Source: Dehalococcoidia bacterium
GTDB taxonomy: Bacteria; Chloroflexota; Dehalococcoidia; GIF9; AB-539-J10
Length of the DNA: 5,818 bases
Reading direction: 5' to 3'
NCBI GenBank assembly: GCA_030602865.1
Contig: JAUVYX010000065.1
Span: 1 to 5,818, forward strand
Position 1 is the stretch's first letter; each line of letters opens with the position of its first letter. The notes beneath the pieces were generated by a model. The model ran no database searches. It saw nothing but the letters and a program-made list of their open reading frames with translations, and was not told the DNA's origin. The position numbers were made by a program, and so were the translations under genes. Below are positions 1 to 5,714 of this stretch, piece by piece.

Positions 1-591
1 ATTTTCATCCTGCTCTACGGCATCGCAGTAGCTCTTCTGGCTTTGGCTGGTGATTTCTATTCCTTTAAGCTCGGACAGTGGCAGGTTGGGTAGATTGACA
101 TTCAATAATAAATGCTCAGATAGCATTCCATCTCTGATAAAGGTGGCCAGCAGTGCTGCCATCCTGGCGCTGGGCTCGAAGTGCAACTCGCCATCGTAGC
201 CATTGAGAGAGATTGCCATAGAAGGGATATCGTGCAGGTAACCCTGTATGGCGGCGCCCAGTGTGCCGGAGACGATGACATCGTGTCCCATGTTGGAGCC
301 TCTGTTGATGCCTGAGACAACCAGGTCTATCTCACCGGAAAACAGGGAGCGCAGGGCTATGATAACACTGTCAGCAGGAGTGCCTTCTACCGAGTAAGCC
401 TCTACTCCTGCTAACCTTGATTCCTCCCTGTTAACCCTGATAGCTCGCTTCAGGCTGATGGCAGTGCCCACACCACTCTGCTCCTGGTGAGGAGCCATCA
501 CTATCACCTGTCCTATCTTCCTGAGCTCTTCCGCCAGTGCCCAGAGACCGTCAGCTTCTATCCCATCGTCGTTACAGGCTAGGATCTTCAT
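1..591 (-). CDS. surE: 5'/3'-nucleotidase SurE, C-terminus cut by the window edge
   Basis: The reading frame is open from the ATG at 591 to the window edge, giving 197 residues. SurE proteins are usually about 250-265 residues, so the last 55-70 are missing. SurE is a cytosolic, divalent-metal-dependent phosphatase that removes phosphate from nucleoside 5'- and 3'-monophosphates and is linked to stress survival and nucleotide salvage. Visible signatures are the N-terminal MKIL..NDDG with metal ligands D8 and D9, the PHQEQSG loop with S39, the EGTPADSV segment at about 69-76, and SGINRGSNMG at 93-102 with the ligand N96 and N100. The motif GTLGAA follows at about 110. All known metal ligands are present, so the enzyme looks active. 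Position 5 is A and position 6 is C, where V/T or V/S is more usual. The ribosome site is weak (GAG four bases before the ATG), and the start lies inside the upstream gene, so translation is probably coupled. Family identity is secure. Confidence 0.96.
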   Translation of the reverse strand, partial: MKILACNDDGIEADGLWALAEELRKIGQVIVMAPHQEQSGVGTAISLKRAIRVNREESRLAGVEAYSVEGTPADSVIIALRSLFSGEIDLVVSGINRGSNMGHDVIVSGTLGAAIQGYLHDIPSMAISLNGYDGELHFEPSARMAALLATFIRDGMLSEHLLLNVNLPNLPLSELKGIEITSQSQKSYCDAVEQDEN

Positions 592-913
592 AAGTCTCTT
601 TAGTTTCCTTGTTAATTTTCAATATTCTTGGCTCCTTATCGGGCTCGATAAGTTTTTCATCGACGTAAAGGTCAAAGTCATATCTTTGAAGTAAGCCATA
701 TTTAATATCCAGTCGGCAGGGCACGCCATCAATGTCGAAGATACGTTTTGGCTTGCGGAAATATATTTGCAATGCCTTTGCCCCGAATGTGTCAACCACG
801 AAGCCATCGATTTTAATCCAGGCTAATCCAAGCAGGTGAATCCGCCTTATCTCTACCACTCGCTTTTCATTGTTTATTTTAACAGTCCAGGTCTTCCGTA
901 GATTTCCAAACAT
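572..913 (-). CDS. Small beta-rich protein of unknown function, weakly FAIM-like, overlapping surE
   Basis: This gene encodes 113 residues with no signal peptide or membrane segment, so the product is probably cytosolic. I do not firmly recognise the family. The pattern is that of a small beta sandwich: a strand starting at W9, short strands ending in turns at IDG (35-37) and IDG (61-63), then RYDFDLYVDEKLI (77-89). The W-V-x-I start, the VDG/IDG turns and the closing Y-x-F-x-L-x-VD-x-K strand resemble the Fas apoptotic inhibitory molecule (FAIM) fold, which also occurs in bacteria. This is a pattern resemblance only. The C-terminal tail (about 90-113) is charged and Lys/Glu-rich, and likely flexible. 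The start at 913 is supported by GGAG at 923-926, nine bases upstream. The last 20 bp overlap the start of surE, so the two are likely one transcript. Sampled GC is near 40 %, below about 53 % in a surE sample of the same length. Confidence 0.8.
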   Translation of the reverse strand: MFGNLRKTWTVKINNEKRVVEIRRIHLLGLAWIKIDGFVVDTFGAKALQIYFRKPKRIFDIDGVPCRLDIKYGLLQRYDFDLYVDEKLIEPDKEPRILKINKETKETYEDPSL

Positions 914-942
914 AATTTAATTCTCCATCTTACAGTATAGTT

Positions 943-971
943 ATTTTAGGATATGCTATTTTGCTTGTCTT
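943..971 (-). promoter_or_regulatory. Candidate promoter for the small protein-surE pair
   Basis: On the minus strand AAGACA (966-971, four of six matches to TTGACA) is followed after 17 bp by TAAAAT (943-948, one mismatch to TATAAT). A second possible -10, TATACT, sits at 934-939 but lacks a good -35. Transcription would begin near 936, giving a leader of about 22 bases that just includes the GGAG ribosome site at 923-926. The call is by consensus matching only, in AT-rich DNA. Confidence 0.3.
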
Positions 972-983
972 GGGGAGCTGCTG

Positions 984-1055
984 TCAAGCGGCAGTCTCTT
1001 CCAATACAAGATAAGCCTGGAGATGGTTAAGTGCTTCGGTATTTACCATGCCCAT
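984..1055 (-). CDS. Possible 23-residue micro-ORF
   Basis: An ATG at 1055 opens 23 codons ending in TGA at 984-986. The peptide begins MGMVNTEALNH and ends LVLEETAA, which has an amphipathic-helix look. A purine-rich ribosome site (AAAGG at 1063-1067 within GGGGGAAAGGTG) stands seven bases before the ATG, better than the site in front of surE. It ends about 70 bases upstream of the 913 start, so it could be a leader peptide, an independent small protein or the degraded end of a lost gene. The frame is closed by a stop nine codons before the ATG. I do not recognise a family, and the length alone is compatible with chance. Confidence 0.2.
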   Translation of the reverse strand: MGMVNTEALNHLQAYLVLEETAA

Positions 1056-1116
1056 TGTTACACCTTTCCCCCTGTCTCATCTCTGCTTTTCCTCTTGCAT
1101 TCCTGTTTTCTTTTAT

Positions 1117-1142
1117 GTCATTCCTGCGAACGCAGTAATCTA
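1117..1142. repeat. Degenerate copy of a dispersed palindromic repeat (GTCATTCC-GCG type)
   Basis: The segment starts GTCATTC and contains the perfect inverted pair CTGCG-AA-CGCAG (1124-1135), followed by TAATCTA. This layout matches a palindromic repeat common between genes in many bacteria, usually GTCATTCCCGCG followed by a complementary GCGGGAATC. Here two positions of the usual stem have drifted to T and A in a compensating way (CTGCG with CGCAG), so the stem is kept. On the minus strand it lies downstream of the GNAT gene, where such elements often sit. There is no T-tract, so I do not call it a terminator. Confidence 0.45.
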
Positions 1143-1246
1143 CGCCTTGTGATCAATGCCATTCCCAGACACTCGTGAAAACAGGCATTATATGAAAGAG
1201 GTTGTCATTGTAGACAGCAAAGAAAGATATTTCTCTTGCGGTATTT

Positions 1247-2347
1247 CTATGTTAATGGCAGGTCGTATATGCGCCAGGTTTTATAGCGGTGTCCCCCCAT
1301 GAATACTGACGGCCTGAGAATTAGTACGTTGTCTTCCAGCAGCATGGAGGTTTCACATTGCTGGTAACCATGCTGGATGGCGTATTTCTTTACCTCGTTG
1401 AACAGAACAGCATCGATACCCAGTTTGCGGAAGCCTGGTCGTACCCCAAAGAACATGAGCCTCATCAGCGGGATGTGCCGTCGCATACGGAAAAGGCGGG
1501 CCAGCCGTATAATATCTGAGTCACCATACCAGTGCCAGCGTGGGCGCAATGCCTGGTAGGGATCTGGAAAGGCGCCAAACAACGCAGCAGGTTCTCCCTT
1601 GACGAAGGCGAATCGGACGAGGTTGGGGTCTGCAACCAGGCGAAGAAAATCTGCCAGGGCCATGGCCTCTTCACTGGTTAGGGGAAGGAATCCCCAGTTC
1701 TTCGACCAGCAATCGTTGTACATTTTAACAATCAGGTCCACCTCTGTAGCCAGTTTTTTGAGGTTCAGTGACCTGGTTTCTATCTTCCTGCGCAGGCGCG
1801 CATTCTCTGCGAGCCTCTTGAGTCGGGGTGATACAGGAGTCTGTATGTCCATTATATAGGCATGATAGTCTTTTGCCTTGAGGAAACCATATTGCTCCAG
1901 GAACTCGCTGTAGAAAGGTGGATTGTGAGTCAGGTCCATGGTTGGAGGATACTGGAAACCGTCTATCAGTGTCCCCTGTCGTTCGTGAGTGGCATTAGAG
2001 TATTCGCCAGGACCACGAAGGATAGTCATGCCACGTGCGGATACCCAGTCTCTGGCACTGTCCAACAGCGCCCTGGCAACTTCGTAGTCATGGATTACCT
2101 CGAAGAAGCCGAAGAACCCGATACGAGAGCCATAGTAGTCATTAAATCTTTTATTGATAGATGCCGATATTCGACCGGCCAGCTTACCGTTTTGCCATGC
2201 CAGGAAGTGGGTTACCTCTGCGTGCTTATGGTAGGGATGCTTTCTTTGCAGGAGTCCCTCCATGCTCAGCAGGCGATTGCCGAGCAGGTCGGCGTTCAAC
2301 GGTGGCGTCCAGCAGGGATCGCTCTTATAAAGGCGCCATGGCAACAT
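1247..2347 (-). CDS. GNAT-superfamily acyltransferase, PWRLY-type
   Basis: A frame of 366 residues from the first ATG. It looks like the GNAT-superfamily group whose members begin with a short strand, then (F/L)PWRLY-x-x-DP-x-W-x-PPL, and end in a (K/R)-x-YRIYE-like strand. Here MLPWRLYKSDPCWTPPL is at 1-17, a conserved RKHPYHKHAE block at 35-43, and RGPGEYSNATHERQG at 111-125. The acetyl-CoA pyrophosphate loop is GVRPGFRKLGIDAVL (301-315), standing in for R/Q-x-x-G-x-G/A, followed by LEDN (337-340) and the closing RYKTWRIYDLPL (354-365). Transfer of an acyl group from CoA to an amine is expected, but the substrate is unknown. Cytosolic; no membrane helix. The ATG at 2347 has AAGGG eight bases upstream, yet it begins mid-domain: in-frame codons up to about 2410 read ITPVPVVKEIPLGDPLIRDFA, like the family's usual N-terminus. 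It stands alone, transcribed divergently from cfa. Confidence 0.88.
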   Translation of the reverse strand: MLPWRLYKSDPCWTPPLNADLLGNRLLSMEGLLQRKHPYHKHAEVTHFLAWQNGKLAGRISASINKRFNDYYGSRIGFFGFFEVIHDYEVARALLDSARDWVSARGMTILRGPGEYSNATHERQGTLIDGFQYPPTMDLTHNPPFYSEFLEQYGFLKAKDYHAYIMDIQTPVSPRLKRLAENARLRRKIETRSLNLKKLATEVDLIVKMYNDCWSKNWGFLPLTSEEAMALADFLRLVADPNLVRFAFVKGEPAALFGAFPDPYQALRPRWHWYGDSDIIRLARLFRMRRHIPLMRLMFFGVRPGFRKLGIDAVLFNEVKKYAIQHGYQQCETSMLLEDNVLILRPSVFMGGHRYKTWRIYDLPLT

Positions 2348-2407
2348 GGCGAAGTCCCTTATAAGGGGGTCACCCAGTGGAATTTCCTTAACAACTGGTA
2401 CTGGCGT

Positions 2408-2424
2408 AATTTGTAACCACCTCT
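2408..2424 (-). promoter_or_regulatory. Shine-Dalgarno site and possible ATT start of the GNAT gene
   Basis: On the minus strand AGAGGTGG (2417-2424) is followed after six bases by ATT (2408-2410), in frame with the GNAT gene and 21 codons before its first ATG. No ATG, GTG or TTG lies in frame between the upstream TAG (2423-2425) and 2347. The strong site at proper distance suggests initiation at ATT, a rare start known best from infC. Otherwise the first ATG at 2347 is used and this site is a leftover. Confidence 0.4.
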
Positions 2425-2444
2425 AAAGGAAGAAACTACTATTG

Positions 2445-2453
2445 AGTATAGCA
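2445..2453 (-). promoter_or_regulatory. Candidate extended -10 promoter for the GNAT gene
   Basis: The minus strand reads TGCTATACT: a TATACT -10 box (2445-2450) preceded by the TG of an extended -10. The -35 region 17 bp upstream (TACCCG) is poor, which extended -10 promoters tolerate. The start of transcription would be near 2438, leaving a leader of about 28 bases to the ATT at 2410, or about 91 to the ATG at 2347. Confidence 0.35.
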
Positions 2454-2538
2454 TAACGAATTTTGCACGGGTATTGGAAGAGACTCGCTCTGGATTGTAT
2501 CTGCCGTTGGTAGTAGAATTAAATAAGCTTTAAGCGAA

Positions 2539-2566
2539 TTGAGCAGACTCTGAGTTCGTCTATATG
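2539..2566 (+). promoter_or_regulatory. Weak promoter candidate for cfa
   Basis: TTGAGC (2539-2544, four of six matches to TTGACA) and TATATG (2561-2566, four of six matches to TATAAT) are 16 bp apart. A start near 2573 would give a leader of almost 50 bases before the ATG at 2621. In E. coli cfa has a second, stationary-phase promoter; nothing here lets me assign a sigma factor. Confidence 0.22.
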
Positions 2567-2620
2567 GTAGTATGGTGAAATTGAGAGGAAGACATAATTA
2601 GAAGACGGGTGGGGAAGTTA

Positions 2621-3742
2621 ATGAAAGTAGGTAAATCTAAAAATACTTCAGAGGAAATATTATCTTTAACAGGGATAACGATTAATGGGAATCATCCCTG
2701 GGATATAAGGGTCCATAATGAAGGATTTTATCAAAGAATCTTAGCTCAGGGTTCACTTGGCCTCGGGGAGTCTTATATAGAGGGGTGGTGGGATTGTTAT
2801 AAGCTCGACGAATTCTTCTACCGGGTCTTCCGTTCCAAAGTAGAGAGCAAAGTCAGGCACAGTAGGGCATCGCTTTTTAAAATTTTACTGGCAAAGGTTT
2901 TTAATATGCAGTCAAAGAAGCGAGCTTTTCAGATTGGGGAGAAGCATTATAACTTAGGCAACGAACTGTTCCAAAATATGCTTGATAAACGGATGGTTTA
3001 TAGTTGTGCTTATTGGAAGGATTCTCATAGTCTTGATGAAGCCCAGGAGAACAAACTAGACTTAATTTGCCAAAAATTAGGGCTGCAACCCGGAATGAGG
3101 GTACTTGATATTGGTTGTGGCTGGGGCAGTTTTGCCAGATATGCTGCCGAGAAATATGGAGCGGAAGTAACTGGGATTACTGTGTCCAGAGAACAGGTGG
3201 AATTTGGGAAAACATTATGCAGGGGGCTCCCGGTTGAGATCAGATTACAAGATTACCGAGATGTCAACGATCGGTTTGATCATATAGTTTCTGTGGGCAT
3301 GATTGAGCATGTTGGCTACAAAAATTACAGGACATATATGGAGGTGGCGCTCCGTTGCTTAAAGGATGATGGTTTATTTTTGTTGCATACTATCGGCGGA
3401 AACAAATCGGTAACTGCCATAGATCCCTGGATAAACAGGTATATTTTCCCCAATGGGATGCTGCCCTCGATTAAACAGTTGGGTAGTGCGATTGAAGGAT
3501 TGTTTGTTATGGAAGACTGGCATAATTTCAGTGCTGATTATGATAAAACACTTATGGCGTGGCATAGCAATTTTGAGAAACACTGGAACAAGATAAAATC
3601 AAACTACGATGAAAGATTTCACAGAATGTGGAGGTATTATCTGCTATCGTGTGCAGGGGCATTCCGGGCAAGAGGGAATCAGTTATGGCAACTTGTTCTT
3701 TCCAAAGAAGGCATTATCGGGGGCTATAAATCTATACGGTGA
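2621..3742 (+). CDS. cfa: Cyclopropane-fatty-acyl-phospholipid synthase
   Basis: Encodes 373 residues; E. coli Cfa has 382. The enzyme transfers a methylene group from S-adenosylmethionine to the cis double bond of unsaturated acyl chains in membrane phospholipids, making cyclopropane lipids that tighten the membrane under acid or stationary-phase stress. The N-terminal lipid-binding part shows GSLGLGESY..GWW (44-57), then the QSKKRAF linker (97-103). The SAM fold carries VLDIGCGWG (161-169). Residues matching the E. coli bicarbonate site are all present: C129 (YSCAYWKD), E229 (GMIEHVG), H256 and I258 (LLHTIGG) and Y307 (ADYDKTLMAW). The C-terminal CAGAFRAR..QLWQ block is intact. The product is a peripheral inner-membrane protein without a signal peptide. 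I chose the ATG at 2621 because GGTGG (2608-2612) lies eight bases before it; a GTG at 2609, adding four residues, has no good ribosome site. Codons are AT-rich near the start. It stands alone, divergent from the GNAT gene. Identity is secure. Confidence 0.97.
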   Translation: MKVGKSKNTSEEILSLTGITINGNHPWDIRVHNEGFYQRILAQGSLGLGESYIEGWWDCYKLDEFFYRVFRSKVESKVRHSRASLFKILLAKVFNMQSKKRAFQIGEKHYNLGNELFQNMLDKRMVYSCAYWKDSHSLDEAQENKLDLICQKLGLQPGMRVLDIGCGWGSFARYAAEKYGAEVTGITVSREQVEFGKTLCRGLPVEIRLQDYRDVNDRFDHIVSVGMIEHVGYKNYRTYMEVALRCLKDDGLFLLHTIGGNKSVTAIDPWINRYIFPNGMLPSIKQLGSAIEGLFVMEDWHNFSADYDKTLMAWHSNFEKHWNKIKSNYDERFHRMWRYYLLSCAGAFRARGNQLWQLVLSKEGIIGGYKSIR

Positions 3743-3754
3743 AGATTAAAAACT

Positions 3755-3848
3755 GGTTCCGTTCCGAATCTATGGATAGAATAAGGGAATGTTAGTGAAT
3801 GAAGAGTGGTTAAGGGTAACTCCTTATCCTGAACTGTGGAACAGAACC
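3755..3848. repeat. Inverted-repeat element resembling REP/RAYT-type dispersed repeats
   Basis: GGTTCCGTTCC (3755-3765) and GGAACAGAACC (3838-3848) are complementary at ten of eleven positions. Between them lies an inner hairpin, GGTTAAGG (3808-3815) pairing with CCTTATCC (3822-3829) with one T-T mismatch and a six-base loop. Right of the second arm, GTCCTTGTCCCC continues in a way that recalls the GGGGACAGGGACGGTTCTGTTCC-like repeats often found beside Y1 (IS200-like) transposases. No transposase is present here, so this would be a stranded, decayed copy. It begins a few bases after the cfa stop and could alternatively act as a 3' mRNA structure. Confidence 0.4.
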
Positions 3849-3860
3849 GTCCTTGTCCCC

Positions 3861-3888
3861 AACAAAACAGTCAAGCAGTAAGGCTTGA
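3861..3888 (-). terminator. Weak terminator-like hairpin on the minus strand
   Basis: TCAAGC (3871-3876) pairs with GCTTGA (3883-3888) around a six-base loop. On the minus strand it is followed by CTGTTTTGTT (3870-3861), a T-rich tail. It lies about 205 bases past the stop of the surface protein gene and would also limit transcription running antisense into cfa. The stem has only six pairs, so strength is doubtful. Confidence 0.22.
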
Positions 3889-4093
3889 ATCATCCAACCT
3901 CAACCCTGTTTCTGATCTGCTCCCCGAAAACTAGCCCATCAATTCTCCTCGTATACCAATTACAGTACTGAAACAGGAATAGCCGATGTTTTATGTAATA
4001 TTCAGCCTTTTCAGAACTATGGAATAGCTAACTACTTTTTTTACGCTGTGCTCTTTTATGCACTCAAGAGATTAATGCCGTCCTTCAGTCCTT

Positions 4094-5692
4094 TCAGTTA
4101 CTTTTTCCCAGCAGATAGCCAACCAGGAACAGCACTGCTCCGCCAATACCTATCAGCAGATATTTGACCCACCCGGACAGCATCGCTAAACTGAAGCTGA
4201 TAAAAAATGTTCCCCGACCTGTCCAAGGGCTTTCATTGCCAGCCGCATCCACTGACTGTACTCGCCAGTAGTATGGAGCCCCCTGGCTGCCCGGTATAAG
4301 CTTCTCCCCCTCATTAAGAGTATATCCAGACTGAGTCAGCCCTGTTTTCTCCAGCACTGTTGAGCTAAATTGGTTATCAGTTGAAATCTGGAGGGTATAG
4401 GTGACCGGTTCGCTGGGATCGGTAACATCCCGCCAGTCAAAGAGAGCCAGCGAGTTTACTTTTGCCCCATTAGCCGGCAGCAATGGCTGCGGAGATTGTG
4501 GAGCCATAGAGTCTATAGTAAATGTCAGTGCTTTGCTGGTGTTATCACCAGTTACGGTAATCGACTGCTGTCCGTTATACCCAGCGGAAATAGTAATAGT
4601 AGATGAGAATTCTCCATTGGCATTAGCGGAGGTAGTTGTCGTCTCCGCAATAAAAACTATGGTAATGGCAGAATTAGGAGTGAACCCCGAGCCACTCACC
4701 GTAAAGGTATCACCAACATTTCCTGCCGTCTTACTAAGCTGTACTATCGATGTAATAGTAAAATCTACTTCTGCCTCATTACCATCATCATCTTCAGCGA
4801 CTATATCATAGTTGCCGGCGGCTTTAAATGGAACCTTGAAAGTCAACTGAAAGCTTCCATCGCTGTTCGTATCACCCGTTTTTACCTCGCTGCCATCAAA
4901 ATCGATAGCCACATCATCAGATGCAGCAAAGCCGGTAGCTGAGACCGTTATCGAATCACCCGGCGCGGCGCTTTCCGGACTAACAGTCATCTCAGATTCC
5001 ACCGTAAAAGTTGCTTCAGCCACAGCATCTGAATCATCGGTTACGGTTATCGTATGTTCACCGGCAGAAGCCTTCGGAATAATAACGGTGCATTCAAAAT
5101 CACCATTGCTGTCTGTACTATCATCACCGCTGGCTATATCCAGGTCATCCCCATCGAATTCTACGGTTATATCTTCAGAATCAGCAAAATCTGTGCCGGT
5201 AATCTCAACCTCGGTACCCACCGTTCCCTCATCAGGATCCAGCTCAATCTCAGCAGATATAACTGTAAATTCAGCAACTGCCAGAATCTCGTCATCATTT
5301 TCTGCTGTCACATAAACGTAGTACGTACCACCTTGCACATCCTCGTCTTCATCACCGTTAGTTAGCTCATCAGGTACGTTAAAGCGCGTGCCAAAATCGC
5401 CGTCCACATCAACGCTCACAGATTCTTTCACCAGTTCATAGTTATCAACTTCATCGTCAATTTTATCCCCTGCCTCAGCTTCATCGGCAGAGAAATAGAT
5501 ATCAACATCGGTATACAAACTAGGTTCAAAATTCTCTCCGTCGATGTCAATCCGATCGCCGATTTTCCCCTCTTCAGGGTTCAGGTCAATATCCTCAGAA
5601 AGAGCGAATACCTGGGAAGCAGGTAAAGCCACTATCATAAGAGACAAGAGAATACCCACTACCAACATATGCAAAATCCTCTTATATTTCAT
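4094..5692 (-). CDS. Secreted, membrane-anchored protein with four IPT/TIG-like repeats and an FnIII-like domain
   Basis: Encodes 532 residues. A Sec signal peptide is clear: basic KYKR (2-5), a hydrophobic core to about 25, and likely cleavage after VFA (28-30). Four Ig-like repeats of IPT/TIG type follow at about 36-145, 148-231, 234-314 and 316-394. Each opens with P-x-x-G-x-x-G-(D/T) or a close variant, then a G-x-x-F strand turn (ENF, TDF, TGF, SGF), and ends with FT(V/I)xS. A loop of the form DG/NG-x-F recurs in each. Residues 397-498 look like a fibronectin-III domain (FDW, YTLQIS, YYWRVQSVDAAGNESPW). A single C-terminal helix (about 509-528) with the short tail GKSN anchors it, leaving nearly the whole chain outside. 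There is no LPXTG motif or enzymatic domain, so it is likely adhesive or structural. It is very acidic. The ribosome site GGAGGAG (5704-5710) supports the ATG at 5692. The specific role is unknown. Confidence 0.9.
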   Translation of the reverse strand: MKYKRILHMLVVGILLSLMIVALPASQVFALSEDIDLNPEEGKIGDRIDIDGENFEPSLYTDVDIYFSADEAEAGDKIDDEVDNYELVKESVSVDVDGDFGTRFNVPDELTNGDEDEDVQGGTYYVYVTAENDDEILAVAEFTVISAEIELDPDEGTVGTEVEITGTDFADSEDITVEFDGDDLDIASGDDSTDSNGDFECTVIIPKASAGEHTITVTDDSDAVAEATFTVESEMTVSPESAAPGDSITVSATGFAASDDVAIDFDGSEVKTGDTNSDGSFQLTFKVPFKAAGNYDIVAEDDDGNEAEVDFTITSIVQLSKTAGNVGDTFTVSGSGFTPNSAITIVFIAETTTTSANANGEFSSTITISAGYNGQQSITVTGDNTSKALTFTIDSMAPQSPQPLLPANGAKVNSLALFDWRDVTDPSEPVTYTLQISTDNQFSSTVLEKTGLTQSGYTLNEGEKLIPGSQGAPYYWRVQSVDAAGNESPWTGRGTFFISFSLAMLSGWVKYLLIGIGGAVLFLVGYLLGKSN

Positions 5693-5714
5693 TTCTAATT
5701 ATTCTCCTCCAGCT

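Larger units (their letters stand above)
914..1246. other. 333-bp intergenic gap between the surE unit and the GNAT gene
   Basis: No gene of ordinary size fits here. The gap holds the promoter candidate near 943-971, the micro-ORF at 984-1055, the palindromic repeat at 1117-1142, and a weak AATGCC/GGCATT inverted pair (1155-1160 and 1184-1189) with a 23-base loop. There is no T-tract hairpin that would convincingly end the GNAT transcript. The stretch 1061-1115 is strongly pyrimidine-rich on the plus strand. Confidence 0.6.
2348..2620. other. Divergent intergenic region between the GNAT gene and cfa
   Basis: Roughly the first 63 bases (2348-2410) are probably the true N-terminal coding part of the GNAT gene. 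The rest carries the two divergent promoter candidates. On the plus strand a frame without an ATG stays open from about 2417 to the TAA ending at 2532 and reads like protein (RVLEETRSGLYLPLVVELNKL at its end). It may be the remnant of a lost gene or chance. No terminator or operator palindrome stands out. Confidence 0.45.
3743..4093. other. 351-bp convergent intergenic region after cfa and the surface protein gene
   Basis: No supported gene. It holds the inverted-repeat element at 3755-3848, a small hairpin at 3871-3888, and a chance-level CCTGTTTC/GAAACAGG pair (3905-3912 and 3970-3977). A run of seven T at 4036-4042 has only a four-pair stem upstream (CTAT-GGA-ATAG), so no strong terminator exists for either convergent transcript. 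Read-through and antisense overlap are therefore possible. Confidence 0.5.

Noticed and set aside
1201..1246. Second degenerate copy of a GTCATTG-type repeat (GTCATTGTAGACAGCAAAG)
   Set aside because: Only the first seven bases agree convincingly with such repeats and no stem can be formed.
1862..2416. A 184-codon plus-strand frame opposite the GNAT gene
   Set aside because: It lies fully antisense to a well-conserved gene, its translation shows no domain pattern, and no ribosome site supports it.
3805..3893. Minus-strand frame of 27 codons near 3895 starting ATG ATT CAA
   Set aside because: The frame runs through the hairpin and repeat element, the purine-rich stretch before it is too close to the ATG, and the peptide has no recognisable pattern.
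3905..3977. CCTGTTTC/GAAACAGG inverted pair
   Set aside because: Eight pairs with a 57-base loop and no support next to the arms; expected by chance in a window this size.
4021..4042. T-run of seven as an intrinsic terminator of cfa
   Set aside because: The only stem upstream has four pairs and is separated from the T-run by eight bases.
5054..5365. Plus-strand frames antisense to the surface protein gene
   Set aside because: They are shadows of the repetitive, Asp/Glu/Thr-rich coding strand; their Ser-rich, low-complexity translations follow from that composition.
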